Positions 9,001 to 16,096 of a stretch of DNA of 64,000 nt are shown one piece after another; position 1 is the stretch's first letter; each line of letters begins with the position of its first letter. Made by a program: the position numbers and the translations under genes. The DNA is from Scatomonas sp963930955 (lineage in GTDB: Bacteria; Bacillota; Clostridia; Lachnospirales; Lachnospiraceae), in NCBI GenBank assembly GCA_963930955.1, contig OZ006967.1, forward strand, positions 1 to 64,000. The letters run 5' to 3'. The notes under the pieces were generated by a model, which ran no database searches, was not told the origin of the DNA, and saw nothing but the letters and a program-made list of their open reading frames with translations.

Positions 9001-9244
9001 GTCCCGGAACCTCCCCGCCGGAGATCCGGTACTCTTTTTTCAGCCGGTACAGCCCCTGCTCCGCAGGCTCCAGCTTTTCTTTCAGTTCCTCCCGCCAGGC
9101 GGGATGGGTAAAATCTCCCGTTCCCAGGTAGCGGATGCCCTTCCTGGCCGCCTGATAGGCCAGCATCTCCGGATTTCCGTCTTTGCTGGTGGCCCGGGAG
9201 AAACGGGAATGTATGTGCAGATCCGCAATTTCCGCGTGTTTCAT
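6077..9244 (-). CDS. Endonuclease Q-UvrD helicase fusion
   Basis: 1055 residues joining two repair modules. Residues 1-400 are a PHP-fold endonuclease Q: metal motif DLHIHSRFSRATS at 8-20, further histidines in GTGDFTHPAW and SNSDAHS, and the EndoQ zinc finger C276...CPVC (292-295) followed by LTMGVSHRILQLADR. EndoQ nicks 5' of deaminated bases and abasic sites. A charged linker (about 425-468) leads to a UvrD/Rep superfamily 1 helicase: Walker A AGPGTGKT near 486-493, Walker B LLIDEFQD, GDPDQSIYGFRG and the VRLMTLHASKGLEFPAV motif near the C-terminus. All motifs are intact. It lies 30 bases after the hydroxylase operon. The weak ribosome site makes the start less certain. Confidence 0.92.
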   Translation of the reverse strand: MKHAEIADLHIHSRFSRATSKDGNPEMLAYQAARKGIRYLGTGDFTHPAWREELKEKLEPAEQGLYRLKKEYRISGGEVPGQQEPRFVVSGEISSIYKKDGKTRKVHSLILLPGLEEAEELSRRLEAIGNIHSDGRPILGLPCHDLLELTLETCPEAMFVPAHIWTPHFSLFGAFSGFDTLEECFEELTPYIHAVETGLSSDPPMNWMLSALDGLQLISNSDAHSPAKLGREANLLDVDCSYQGLFDAIQKGQGLEGTIEFFPEEGKYHFDGHRKCHLVLSPGEAEAAGNLCPVCKKKLTMGVSHRILQLADRQEGYVKEGARPFESLAPLPEVIGASTGHAASGKKVQGLYERMLERLGTEFAILRELPLEAIQQEAGERVAEGIRRLRAGQVIREPGYDGEYGKIRLFTEEELENTEGQLCFSFAAPENGGTSREKTGKPGGEQEPAGEQRQETPAQGTPSGEMLNPEQLRAVRSESRYAAVTAGPGTGKTKTLVSRILYLLQEKQVKPREITAVTFTRKAAAELRERLEKALGGKRRLRDLQIGTFHSVALEALKQAGEEVQLAEGMECLELAKETVSLFHLPCSAGKLTGEISRIKSGRDSALIPREARGHYQKRLEEKGLLDFDDLLLRAAEYFEREDSDRSHFSYLLIDEFQDCNPAQFRLTEAWNRGGKSLFVIGDPDQSIYGFRGADSACFEKLKENHPETEGIHLRINYRSTPEILQAAVSVIRRNPGEERDLKPFGAGGEPVRMVQAASKAAEAVFAAKEINRLVGGVDMLEAQEQRADQEKRKLRSFGEIAVLCRTHRQMDRLEKTLRQEGIPYVAAGRGSFLEDPKVRGTCAFFRYLAKGAEADRHLAAELLLDRENNPLTETVLEHLEENFRPLMAKGKPAKILDQWMEEQGLAENTAMLQLRGAAVLCGHMEELLENLASGEEGDLQRCGGKTYRGDAVRLMTLHASKGLEFPAVILCGVSKGGLPLETEKEAADIEEERRLFYVGMTRAREELILTAAGEPSEFWEEVPEEYSKKEKAEGSRKKAQPRQLSLFDFLPQGE

Positions 9245-9274
9245 GAATTTCGTCTTCTTTCGTCTGCCGATGTA

Positions 9275-11581
9275 TTATTCGTCTCCTATGACTCCTGTCC
9301 TTCCCCGGGCCACAGCCATGGCGATCTTCTCGCTGGTGGCCGGCAGAGAGTGGAACCAGCAGCCCGTGGCGTTGGCGATGGCGTGAACCAGAGCCGGCGC
9401 CGGGGTGTTGATGACGATCTCCCCGATGGATTTGGCCCCGAAGGGTCCTGTGGGTTCATAGCTGCTCTGGAATTCCACCTGCAGTTTTCCCATATCCAGC
9501 CGGGTAGGGATCTTATACTGCATAAAGGAATTATTTCGGAGTTTTCCTTCCGGGGAATACTGGATGTTCTCAAACAGGGTCATGCCCATGGCCTGCACCA
9601 GGCCTCCTTCCACCTGGATCCTGGCCAGGTTGGGATTGATGGGCGTTCCGCAGTCCACCACCGCCGCGTAGTTCAGGATCCTGACCTCCCCGGTCTCCTT
9701 GTCCAGCTCGATCTCCACGGCTCCCGCCATAAAGGGCGGGGGAGAAATGGGCGAGCTGTTGCTGACCGTGATCTCCAGGGCATGATTATTGCCGCACATG
9801 GAACGGGTGGCAATGTCCACCAGGGAGATCTCCCGGCTCTCGTCCCCCAGGGCGTAAACCCGGCGGCCGTCAAATTCCAGTTCCTCCGCCGGCAGTTCCA
9901 GAGCTCTGCTCCCCTCCTCCAGGATCAGCTCCCGCAGCTGCCGGCCGGCCTTCTCCACAGCCTTGCCGGTAATGTAAGTGGTACTGGAGGCGTAGGATCC
10001 GGAATCGTAGGGAGAAGTATCCGTATCCGCCGCCGACACGGAGATCTGGTCCAGCTCACAGTCCAGACACTCTGCGGCGATCTGGGCCAGAATGGTGTCG
10101 CAGCCGGTTCCCATATCCGCGGAACCAATAGACAGCATGTAGCCTCCATCATCATTTAATTTCAAAGTGGCCGAGCCTACGTCCACCCCGGAAATGCCAG
10201 AGCCCTGCATGCCCATGGCCAGACCCACGCTGCGGATCTTCCCGTTTCCCAAGTCTTTTGCCGGGTACTTTTCCTCCCAGCCGATGAGTTCCTTTACCCT
10301 GGCAAAACACCGGTCCAGGGCGCAGCTGTTGGTGGTCTGGGCAGAGTCGTAGGAAGTCATCACATCCCCTTCCCGGACCATGTTGATTTCCCGCAGCCGG
10401 GCCGGATCCATGTGAAGCTTCGCCGCCAGCTCGTTCACCGCCGTCTCCACAGCGAAGATCCCCTGGGTAGCCCCGTAGCCCCGGTAGGCGCCGGCGGACA
10501 TGATGTTGGTGTACACCACGTCATAGGCAAACCGGTGGGCCTCCAGATTCCGGTACAGGGAAATGGATTTTGTCCCGGACAGTCCCACAGTGGTGGGACC
10601 ATGCTCCCCGTAGGCGCCGGTATTGGAAAGGGTATGGACATCAATGGCCCGAATCCTTCCGTCGGCTCCCGCCCCGACGCGCACCTTTACCTCCATCTCA
10701 TGGCGGGGGGAGGAGGCGGTCATGCTCTCCTCCCGGGTAAAAATCAGCCGGGAAGGCTTTTTGGTCATCCAGGTCACAAAAGCCGGAAACACCTCCGCCA
10801 CCACCGTCTGTTTGGCGCCGAAGCCGCCGCCGATGCGGGCTTTGGTCACCCGGATCCGGGTCTTGGGGATCCCCAGGGCGTTGGAGAGGATCCTCCGCAC
10901 GTGGAAGACGATCTGGGTGGAACTTACCACGTTCAGTCTCCCGTAGGTATCGATGCTGCAGTAGGTGCGGAAGGTTTCCATCATGGACTGCTGGGCCGCC
11001 AGGGTATGATAGGTCCCCTCCACGGTCACAGGACAGTCTGCCAGCACCTGCTCCACATCCCCTTTTTCCGAACCGCCGCTGGCGCAGAGATTTCGTTTGT
11101 TGTCGGCTCCCACCGGGCAGAGGGACTTCCAGTCCTCCTCCGGGTGGACCAGCAGTTCATTATCCTTGGCCTGCCGGAAATCCAGCAGGGCCGGCAGCAC
11201 CTGGTAGGTCACTTTTATGAGCTTCAGGGCTTTTTCCGCCGCCGCTTCTGTCTCTGCGGCCACAATGGCCACCGGATCTCCCACATAGCGGACGTGCCGG
11301 TCCAGGATCAGCCGGTCATAGGGGCTGGGTTCCGGGTAGGTCTGTCCGGCCATGGTAAACCGCTGCCCGGGCACATCCTCCCAGGTGTAGACCGCCTCCA
11401 CCCCGGGCACCCCCTTGGCTTTTTCCGTATGGATCTCCTCCACCAGGGCGTTGGCATGGGGGCTCCGCAGAAGCTTCACCACCAGCGTGCCTGCCGGGAT
11501 CTGATCCTCCAGGAACACCGGCTTGCCCGTCACCAGGGCCATGGCGTCTTTTTTCCGCAAAGGCTGATTGACAACTCTCAC
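9275..11581 (-). CDS. Xanthine dehydrogenase-family large subunit, molybdopterin-binding
   Basis: 768 residues, the molybdenum-cofactor catalytic subunit of a hydroxylase that hydroxylates N-heterocycles or aldehydes with water-derived oxygen. Cofactor segments visible: GGGFGAKQ, GAYRGYGATQG, GSADMGTGCDTILAQIAAE, and the C-terminal FGAKSIGEIVINTPAPALVHAI containing the conserved catalytic glutamate region. The GTG start at 11581 follows AGGAGG by 6 bases and overlaps the stop of the iron-sulfur subunit by 4 bases. Substrate (xanthine, nicotinate or another heterocycle) cannot be settled. No XdhC-type cofactor sulfurase is adjacent. Confidence 0.9.
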   Translation of the reverse strand: MRVVNQPLRKKDAMALVTGKPVFLEDQIPAGTLVVKLLRSPHANALVEEIHTEKAKGVPGVEAVYTWEDVPGQRFTMAGQTYPEPSPYDRLILDRHVRYVGDPVAIVAAETEAAAEKALKLIKVTYQVLPALLDFRQAKDNELLVHPEEDWKSLCPVGADNKRNLCASGGSEKGDVEQVLADCPVTVEGTYHTLAAQQSMMETFRTYCSIDTYGRLNVVSSTQIVFHVRRILSNALGIPKTRIRVTKARIGGGFGAKQTVVAEVFPAFVTWMTKKPSRLIFTREESMTASSPRHEMEVKVRVGAGADGRIRAIDVHTLSNTGAYGEHGPTTVGLSGTKSISLYRNLEAHRFAYDVVYTNIMSAGAYRGYGATQGIFAVETAVNELAAKLHMDPARLREINMVREGDVMTSYDSAQTTNSCALDRCFARVKELIGWEEKYPAKDLGNGKIRSVGLAMGMQGSGISGVDVGSATLKLNDDGGYMLSIGSADMGTGCDTILAQIAAECLDCELDQISVSAADTDTSPYDSGSYASSTTYITGKAVEKAGRQLRELILEEGSRALELPAEELEFDGRRVYALGDESREISLVDIATRSMCGNNHALEITVSNSSPISPPPFMAGAVEIELDKETGEVRILNYAAVVDCGTPINPNLARIQVEGGLVQAMGMTLFENIQYSPEGKLRNNSFMQYKIPTRLDMGKLQVEFQSSYEPTGPFGAKSIGEIVINTPAPALVHAIANATGCWFHSLPATSEKIAMAVARGRTGVIGDE

Positions 11582-12060
11582 TGCAGGCCTCCTTTCTTTC
11601 CGGAGCGCCCGTGCTTCTGCTCCAGAAAATTCCGCAGTCCCCGCAGCTGTCCTTCATAGCCGGAACAGCGGCAGAGATTTCCCGCCAGATATTCCAGGAT
11701 CTCCTGATCCGAGGGATCCGGGTTCTCCCGGAACAGGGCGATGGCGTTGAGAATATATCCCGGATTGCAGAAACCGCACTGCTCCGCTCCCTGGTCCGCG
11801 ATAAAAGCTCCCAGCTCCGCCGCTTCCTCCTGAAGTCCCTCCAGGGTCTCCACGGCGGCCCCGTCCGCCCGGGCCGCCAGCACCGAGCAGGACAGCACCG
11901 GTTTTCCGTTGAGGATCACTGTGCAGAGCCCGCAGTTGGAGGTTTCGCAGCCTCTCTTTACGCTGGCGCAGCCATGGCTCCGCACCAGATCCAGCAGCAG
12001 CATATCCGGCCGGATCTCCTCCTGTATGTTCTTCCCGTTCAGTTTCATCTGTATCTTCAA
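11578..12060 (-). CDS. Molybdenum hydroxylase [2Fe-2S] subunit
   Basis: 160 residues with both ferredoxin clusters of the family: plant-type GCETSNCGLCTVILNG...SC in the first half and QCGFCNPGYI...GNLCRCSGY in the second. It passes electrons from the molybdenum centre to the FAD subunit. A TTG start at 12060 is preceded by GGGAGG with a 9-base gap. It overlaps both neighbours by 4 bases, giving the order FAD, iron-sulfur, molybdenum subunit in one operon. Length is normal for the small subunit. Confidence 0.92.
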   Translation of the reverse strand: MKIQMKLNGKNIQEEIRPDMLLLDLVRSHGCASVKRGCETSNCGLCTVILNGKPVLSCSVLAARADGAAVETLEGLQEEAAELGAFIADQGAEQCGFCNPGYILNAIALFRENPDPSDQEILEYLAGNLCRCSGYEGQLRGLRNFLEQKHGRSGKKGGLQ

Positions 12061-12890
12061 AGCTCCGCGCCTCCCTTCCCGGCAGATGCCAGCTTCTGCA
12101 GTTCCATCAGGCCTCTGCGGCCCAGCACCCGCGCCAGGTGGCTCCGGTATTCCCGGCTGCCCCGCATGTTGCTTCCCACGGGCACCTGCTCCGCGGCTGC
12201 GTTCATGTAGGCGGCTGCCTCCGCTTCCGTCAGGGTTCCCCCCAGGATCTTCTGCCGCAGGCTCTCCTCCATGGGCAGAGCCATGGCTGCCAGGGGCCTA
12301 GCTCCGAAGACCAGTTTTCCCCCTCTCTCCTCCAGGGACACAGCCCCGTTCAGCACCGGAAAATCCGTCCTGCTGTTCCGGTGGGCCTGATAGACCATGT
12401 GGAAGCCCGGCTGTTTCCGGATCCGGATCTCCTCCAGGATGTCCCGGTCCCTTTTCCGGGCCAGGAAATCCGCCAGAGAAATTTCTCCTGCCCGGTACAG
12501 CTTCACGTAGGTATTCATGGCCAGCAGCACCGTCAGCACATCGGAAAACCCGAACCGGCCAAAGACGCTGCCCCCCGCCGTGGCCAGGTTCCGGAACTGG
12601 ACGCCCACGATGTCCCGGAGGGCCGCCCCCAGGGCTCCTTCCGTGTAGCGGCCCAGCCCCTGGTGGAGCTCCAGCTCCCGCAGGGTCACCATGGCGCCGA
12701 CACGGAAATTTTCTCCATCCTCCCGGATCCTGTCCAGACCCAGGCCGGACAGATCGATGGCCATTCCTACATTTTTATGGCTCATTTTCAGCCAGAGCAT
12801 GCCGCCTATGACGCAGCTGCTTTTTTTCTGATTCCACTCATACGCCTGGGCCAGGCTTTCCGGCCGCGCGTACTCTTTGATCTTCAGCAT
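12057..12890 (-). CDS. Molybdenum hydroxylase FAD-binding subunit
   Basis: 277 residues of the CO dehydrogenase flavoprotein/xanthine dehydrogenase FAD family: CVIGGMLWLKMSHKNVG (FAD diphosphate region) near residue 27 and LATAGGSVFGRFGFSDVLTVLLAM in the middle, with the usual C-terminal CODH domain ending REYRSHLARVLGRRGL. It oxidises the reduced clusters and hands electrons to NAD or another acceptor. First gene of the operon; GAGG lies 7 bases before ATG 12890 and a plausible promoter is at 12952-12980. Confidence 0.9.
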   Translation of the reverse strand: MLKIKEYARPESLAQAYEWNQKKSSCVIGGMLWLKMSHKNVGMAIDLSGLGLDRIREDGENFRVGAMVTLRELELHQGLGRYTEGALGAALRDIVGVQFRNLATAGGSVFGRFGFSDVLTVLLAMNTYVKLYRAGEISLADFLARKRDRDILEEIRIRKQPGFHMVYQAHRNSRTDFPVLNGAVSLEERGGKLVFGARPLAAMALPMEESLRQKILGGTLTEAEAAAYMNAAAEQVPVGSNMRGSREYRSHLARVLGRRGLMELQKLASAGKGGAEL

Positions 12891-12951
12891 CTCGCAATCC
12901 TCTTTCTTCTATGTTCCGGGCCCGGAAAGAGCCTGGAGTTTCACGGTAAAA

Positions 12952-12980
12952 AGTATAGCGTAAATCCCCGGGAATGTACA
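12952..12980 (-). promoter_or_regulatory. Probable promoter of the molybdenum hydroxylase operon
   Basis: On the minus strand, TGTACA (12975-12980) and TATACT (12952-12957) are separated by 17 bases, about 62 bases before the FAD-subunit start. The leader contains CTCTTTC/GAAAGAG flanking CCGGGCCCGG, a small hairpin just before the ribosome site. I see no known riboswitch. Confidence 0.55.
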
Positions 12981-13017
12981 GTGCTTCCCTTGGAAATATG
13001 CACATGAATCGGCTCGA

Positions 13018-13208
13018 CTGGACGGTTTTCATTTGTCCAGAAATATTTCGGTGATTTTCTGTGTTATCCTCAATCGGCGTACATCCAGTACGCCTCTATC
13101 GTCTGCCTTGAAAATCACCGAAATTCCTGCGGTTGGAGTCTTCGAGTCGTGAAGGTGCTGATTTGAGCCCCTTCAACGACCGTATTGTCCCCTTGCACAC
13201 TGACGCTA
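13018..13208. ncRNA. Multi-hairpin non-coding element, unidentified
   Basis: This stretch has no gene but folds in several places. The pairs are CTGGAC (13018-13023) with GTCCAG (13035-13040); ATTTCGGTGATTTTC (13045-13059) with its exact complement (13110-13124), enclosing GGCGTAC/GTACGCC (13076-13082, 13088-13094); and GTCGTGAAGG (13146-13155) with CCTTCA-A-CGAC (13170-13180). The right end (13171-13208) reads as one arm plus loop of the palindrome family seen at 31943-31997. Perfect long pairing without coding suggests a structured RNA or a mobile DNA element. Orientation and function are unknown. Confidence 0.5.
13189..13208 (-). repeat. Solo arm of the palindromic repeat family (copy A)
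   Basis: CCCCTTGCACACTGACGCTA differs from the arms at 31943-31997 by one or two bases, and the adjoining loop bases (ACAATACGGTCGTTG on the minus strand) are identical to that copy. The matching second arm is missing; the 13018-13180 hairpins follow instead. Confidence 0.75.
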
Positions 13209-13269
13209 AAATTATCTTAAGTGAAATACCCGGGAAAGTCAATTTTCCCCGCCGGGAATCGGAAAAATC

Positions 13270-13298
13270 TTGATAGTTTTTTCAGTATATGTTACCAT
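13270..13298 (+). promoter_or_regulatory. Possible lysO promoter
   Basis: TTGATA (13270-13275) and TACCAT (13293-13298) with 17 bases between them. Transcription would begin near 13305 and run directly into the leader terminator at 13324. The -10 is a moderate match only. Confidence 0.4.
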
Positions 13299-13323
13299 AC
13301 CTAGCGGTATCGAACAAAATTTC

Positions 13324-13356
13324 CGGCCGGACTTATCAAAGCCCCCGGCCGTTTTT
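13324..13356 (+). terminator. Intrinsic terminator in the lysO leader
   Basis: CGGCCGG (13324-13330) pairs with CCGGCCG (13345-13351), followed at once by TTTTT, then the ribosome site GGAGG (13358-13362) and ATG 13368. No plus-strand gene lies upstream, so this terminator belongs to the lysO transcript itself and suggests attenuation. A small hairpin ATACC-TAGC-GGTAT precedes it (13297-13310). Confidence 0.65.
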
Positions 13357-13367
13357 CGGAGGACAGC

Positions 13368-14282
13368 ATGGTTACACTTGGTATTATGATTTTAGGCTTT
13401 CTGGCAGGGCGGGTCTTCCCGGCCAGGCACAAAGGAAAAAATGAAAAGGTACAGCTCTTTTTTACTCTGCTGCTGATCTTCACCATGGGGGTGAGCCTGG
13501 GGCAGCGGGAGGGCTTTTTTTCAGAGCTGCTGGATCTGGGACTTCGGAGCTTCGTGTTTTTCCTGATCCCCACCCTGCTTTCCGTGGCGGTGGTCTTCCC
13601 CCTGACCCGGCATTTTATGAAGGGATCCGGCGGACAGATGGAACCGGACATGGCGGGAGACACCCCGGAAGCCCCATCGAAGGGGGACCCCATGGTGTTT
13701 CTGGCTCTGGGATCCCTGATCCTGGGAATCCTCTTCGGATCCAGACCGGCCCTGGCAAAGATCCTTTCCCCTCTGACCCTTCACTCAGACTGGCTGCTGT
13801 ATCTTTTGATGTTTTCCGTAGGCATCAGCGTAGGGCTGCACCGGGGGCTGCTGTCCCAGCTCCGGAGAAATCTGCTGAAAACCCTGATCATCCCTGTGGG
13901 CATCATTCTGGGCTCCCTGGCGGGAGGCATTGTCTGCGGCATGCTGCTGCACTTCCCTCTGAACCAGTCGGTGTCCATTGCCGGAGGCATGGGCTGGTAC
14001 AGCCTGGCAGGCGTCACCATCGGCAATCTGGCGGGAGCCAGCCTGGGCAGCATCGCCTTCCTCAGCAACCTCATGCGGGAGATCGGGGCCTTCTTTATGA
14101 TCCCCTTCCTTTCCCGGCACTGCAACGCCTACACCTGCATCGCCCCGGCGGCGGCCACCAGCGAGGACACTACCTTGCCTATGCTGATCCGCTACACCAA
14201 CGAAGAGACCGTGGTATTTGCCGTTCTCAACGGCATCATCTGCTCCGCGGTGGTGCCGGTGATCATCTCGTTCTGCTATTGA
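13368..14282 (+). CDS. lysO: Lysine exporter LysO family (DUF340) membrane protein
   Basis: 304 residues, about eight hydrophobic segments. The second half carries the DUF340/YbjE signature: GGMGWYSLAGVTIGNLAG, LGSIAFLSNLMREIGAFFMIP and APAAATSEDTTLPMLIRYTN. LysO of E. coli exports lysine and thialysine. Start ATG 13368 has GGAGG at 5 bases. The gene stands alone between divergent and convergent neighbours, and the terminator in its leader suggests conditional expression. Substrate assignment rests on family only. Confidence 0.88.
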   Translation: MVTLGIMILGFLAGRVFPARHKGKNEKVQLFFTLLLIFTMGVSLGQREGFFSELLDLGLRSFVFFLIPTLLSVAVVFPLTRHFMKGSGGQMEPDMAGDTPEAPSKGDPMVFLALGSLILGILFGSRPALAKILSPLTLHSDWLLYLLMFSVGISVGLHRGLLSQLRRNLLKTLIIPVGIILGSLAGGIVCGMLLHFPLNQSVSIAGGMGWYSLAGVTIGNLAGASLGSIAFLSNLMREIGAFFMIPFLSRHCNAYTCIAPAAATSEDTTLPMLIRYTNEETVVFAVLNGIICSAVVPVIISFCY

Positions 14283-14292
14283 GCATAAAATT

Positions 14293-14340
14293 TCCGGGCC
14301 TCCGCAGGAAATATCACCTGTGGCTGCCCGGAGTTTCTCT
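14293..14340. terminator. Hairpin between convergent lysO and ABC-F genes
   Basis: TCCGGGC (14293-14299) pairs with GCCCGGA (14325-14331), extended by CCGCAGG/CCTGTGG inside, followed on the plus strand by GTTTCTCT. It probably ends lysO transcription and may serve both directions. Confidence 0.5.
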
Positions 14341-14364
14341 GCATGGGCCATCCTGCGCATTTCC

Positions 14365-15840
14365 CTATTCAGCCGCCAATGATATGCTTCTTGTGGCAAT
14401 ATTGGTTCTGAAGGCAAGATCATGTTCTACAAAGATCATGGTTGGAGAAAATTTCTTTATCAGATCTTCTATTTGTATCCGAGTATAAATATCAATATAA
14501 TTAAGAGGTTCATCCCACACATAAAGATGCGCTTTCTCACAGAGACTTTTCGCCAGCAGCACCTTTTTCTTCTGTCCGGCTGAAAAATCCTCCATTTTCT
14601 TTTCAAACTGCGTACGTGAAAAATCCATTTTCCGCAAGACTGCCTTAAACAAGGTTTCTTCTATGTGGTTGGTTTCTGCGAACTCTGCTAAAGAACCCTT
14701 CAGCATGGATGTATCCTGGGGCACATAGGACAGTATGAGCCCTGAACCAACCGTAATCGTACCGCGGTGCCCTATGGGCTGCCCCATCAGCAGCTTTAGC
14801 AGGCTGCTTTTTCCGGAACCGTTTTTCCCGTCAAGAGCAATGCGTTCTCCCTGCCTTATTTCAAATGAAATCCTTTGACAGACTTCCTTGCCCCCGGAAA
14901 TCGGCGCAGCCTCAGAAAAAGCCGCCAGGGTATCCGAAAAATAAGACAGCGGAACCATCTTCAGTTCTTCTATGGTCTCCAGATTTTTGAGGAGCCGTGA
15001 CTTCTCCTTGACCGCCCGCTGCTGCCGCGCTTCCATCGCCTTTGAACGTTTCATCATCTTCGCTGACTTGTGGCCGATATACCCCCGATCCACCGGACCA
15101 TTTCCTTTTTTTGACATTTCTATCCGCTCCGACCAGGCAGAAGTCCGCTGCGCAGCCTTTTTCATCGCATCAATGTCTTTTTTAAGTTTCTGGTTTTGAG
15201 CAAGTTCAGATTCTTGCTGTCGCTGGAAGTTAGTGAACCAGGTGGTAAAATTCCCGCTCCGCACATCTATATCCCTTCGATTGATGGATAGAATATGGTC
15301 CGTACAGCCATCTAAAAAGCAGCGGTCGTGGGATACTAAAATAAAACCTTTTTTCCGTTTCAGGTATGCCGCAATGGTTTGTCTGGCTTTCATATCTAAA
15401 TGGTTTGTGGGCTCATCGATCAGTAAAAAATGTCCGTCATTCAAAAAAAGCGCCGCCAGCAGCACCTTCGTCTGCTCCCCATTGGAAAGGGTAAAAAACG
15501 GTCTCCCAAGCACCTCTTCACGGACTTCCAGATAGGATAGTTCTCTCAGCAGTTCCCAATCTTCCGCCGACGGACATATTTCAGAAAGTATCTCTTTCGT
15601 CGGCCGGTTTTTCTCACAGATCCCATAGGGAAAGTAATCAAATTGCACCGAAGCCTGTATCTTTCCCTGATATTCATACTTCCCAAGCAGAAGATTCAAA
15701 AAAGTTGTTTTTCCCCTGCCATTTCTTCCAACAAGCCCCAGTTTCCAGTCTGTATCAATCTGAAAATTAACATTTTCAAAAATAGGATCATAACTGGATG
15801 GATAGGAAAATGTCAGGTTCTCTACCCGAATCATTGACAT
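14365..15840 (-). CDS. ABC-F ribosomal protection protein, Lsa/CplR type
   Basis: 491 residues with two ABC domains and no membrane segments, so an ABC-F protein that dislodges antibiotics from the ribosome rather than an exporter. First domain: Walker A GRNGRGKTT, signature LSNGEQTK, Walker B LLIDEPTNHLD. Second domain: GKNGSGKSS, FSAGQKKKV, VWDEPLNYID. The basic interdomain linker includes the KSAKMMKRSKAMEARQ stretch. The N-terminus closely recalls Lsa/CplR proteins (lincosamide, streptogramin A, pleuromutilin resistance); the exact phenotype is inference. AAGGAGG precedes ATG 15840; the longer frame upstream covers the leader hairpin and is not used. Base composition is clearly AT-richer than the neighbours, suggesting transfer. 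Confidence 0.9.
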   Translation of the reverse strand: MSMIRVENLTFSYPSSYDPIFENVNFQIDTDWKLGLVGRNGRGKTTFLNLLLGKYEYQGKIQASVQFDYFPYGICEKNRPTKEILSEICPSAEDWELLRELSYLEVREEVLGRPFFTLSNGEQTKVLLAALFLNDGHFLLIDEPTNHLDMKARQTIAAYLKRKKGFILVSHDRCFLDGCTDHILSINRRDIDVRSGNFTTWFTNFQRQQESELAQNQKLKKDIDAMKKAAQRTSAWSERIEMSKKGNGPVDRGYIGHKSAKMMKRSKAMEARQQRAVKEKSRLLKNLETIEELKMVPLSYFSDTLAAFSEAAPISGGKEVCQRISFEIRQGERIALDGKNGSGKSSLLKLLMGQPIGHRGTITVGSGLILSYVPQDTSMLKGSLAEFAETNHIEETLFKAVLRKMDFSRTQFEKKMEDFSAGQKKKVLLAKSLCEKAHLYVWDEPLNYIDIYTRIQIEDLIKKFSPTMIFVEHDLAFRTNIATRSISLAAE

Positions 15841-15861
15841 ATGGAAAACCTCCTTCCTGTT

Positions 15862-15904
15862 AAATAAAATAAGAGCTGCAAGAAAGCCATTTCCTGCAGC
15901 TCTT
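15862..15904 (-). terminator. Attenuator terminator upstream of the ABC-F gene
   Basis: On the minus strand AAGAGCTGCAGGAAA (15904-15890) pairs with TTTCTTGCAGCTCTT (15885-15871) around a TGGC loop, followed by ATTTTATTT. It lies 22 bases before the gene's start codon, inside its own transcript. Confidence 0.85.
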
Positions 15905-16058
15905 CCCAACCTATATAAACGCATATCTTCAAAAACGACATACTTCCAATAGGATGATTCGGAGAATAGACTTTTAACTTTCCTGCAAAGGGCGCAATAC
16001 TGCCGTCAAACCGCAGTACAATGCATATTCCGTTTTATTTGCAGGAAAGGTTAATCAT
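15871..16058 (-). promoter_or_regulatory. Ribosome-mediated attenuator leader of the ABC-F gene
   Basis: Four segments allow alternative folding. Segment 1, inside the uORF (16049-16038, CTTTCCTGCAAA), is perfectly complementary to segment 2 (15989-15978, TTTGCAGGAAAG). Segment 2 repeats TGCAGGAAA, which is also in the terminator 5' arm, so segment 2 could pair with the terminator 3' arm (TTTCTTGCA) when a ribosome stalls on the uORF. That would block the terminator. A further hairpin TACTGC/GCAGTA lies at about 15998-16018. Confidence 0.75.
16035..16058 (-). CDS. Leader peptide MINLSCK of the ABC-F attenuator
   Basis: Seven codons plus TAA, preceded by AAAGGGGTG about 5 bases before ATG 16058. 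The codons themselves form one strand of the leader pairing, as in erm, vml and other antibiotic-responsive leaders. A drug-stalled ribosome here would free the downstream segment and permit read-through into the ABC-F gene. The reading frame and ribosome site are seen directly; stalling is inference. Confidence 0.7.
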   Translation of the reverse strand: MINLSCK

Positions 16059-16096
16059 CTTTTCACCCCTTTTACTTTCTATTTTTTCTGAAGCCG

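Noticed and set aside
8414..10159. Long plus-strand open frame of 581 codons
   Set aside because: It is antisense to the EndoQ-UvrD and hydroxylase genes, has no domain or ribosome site, and reflects the codon bias of the GC-rich genes opposite.
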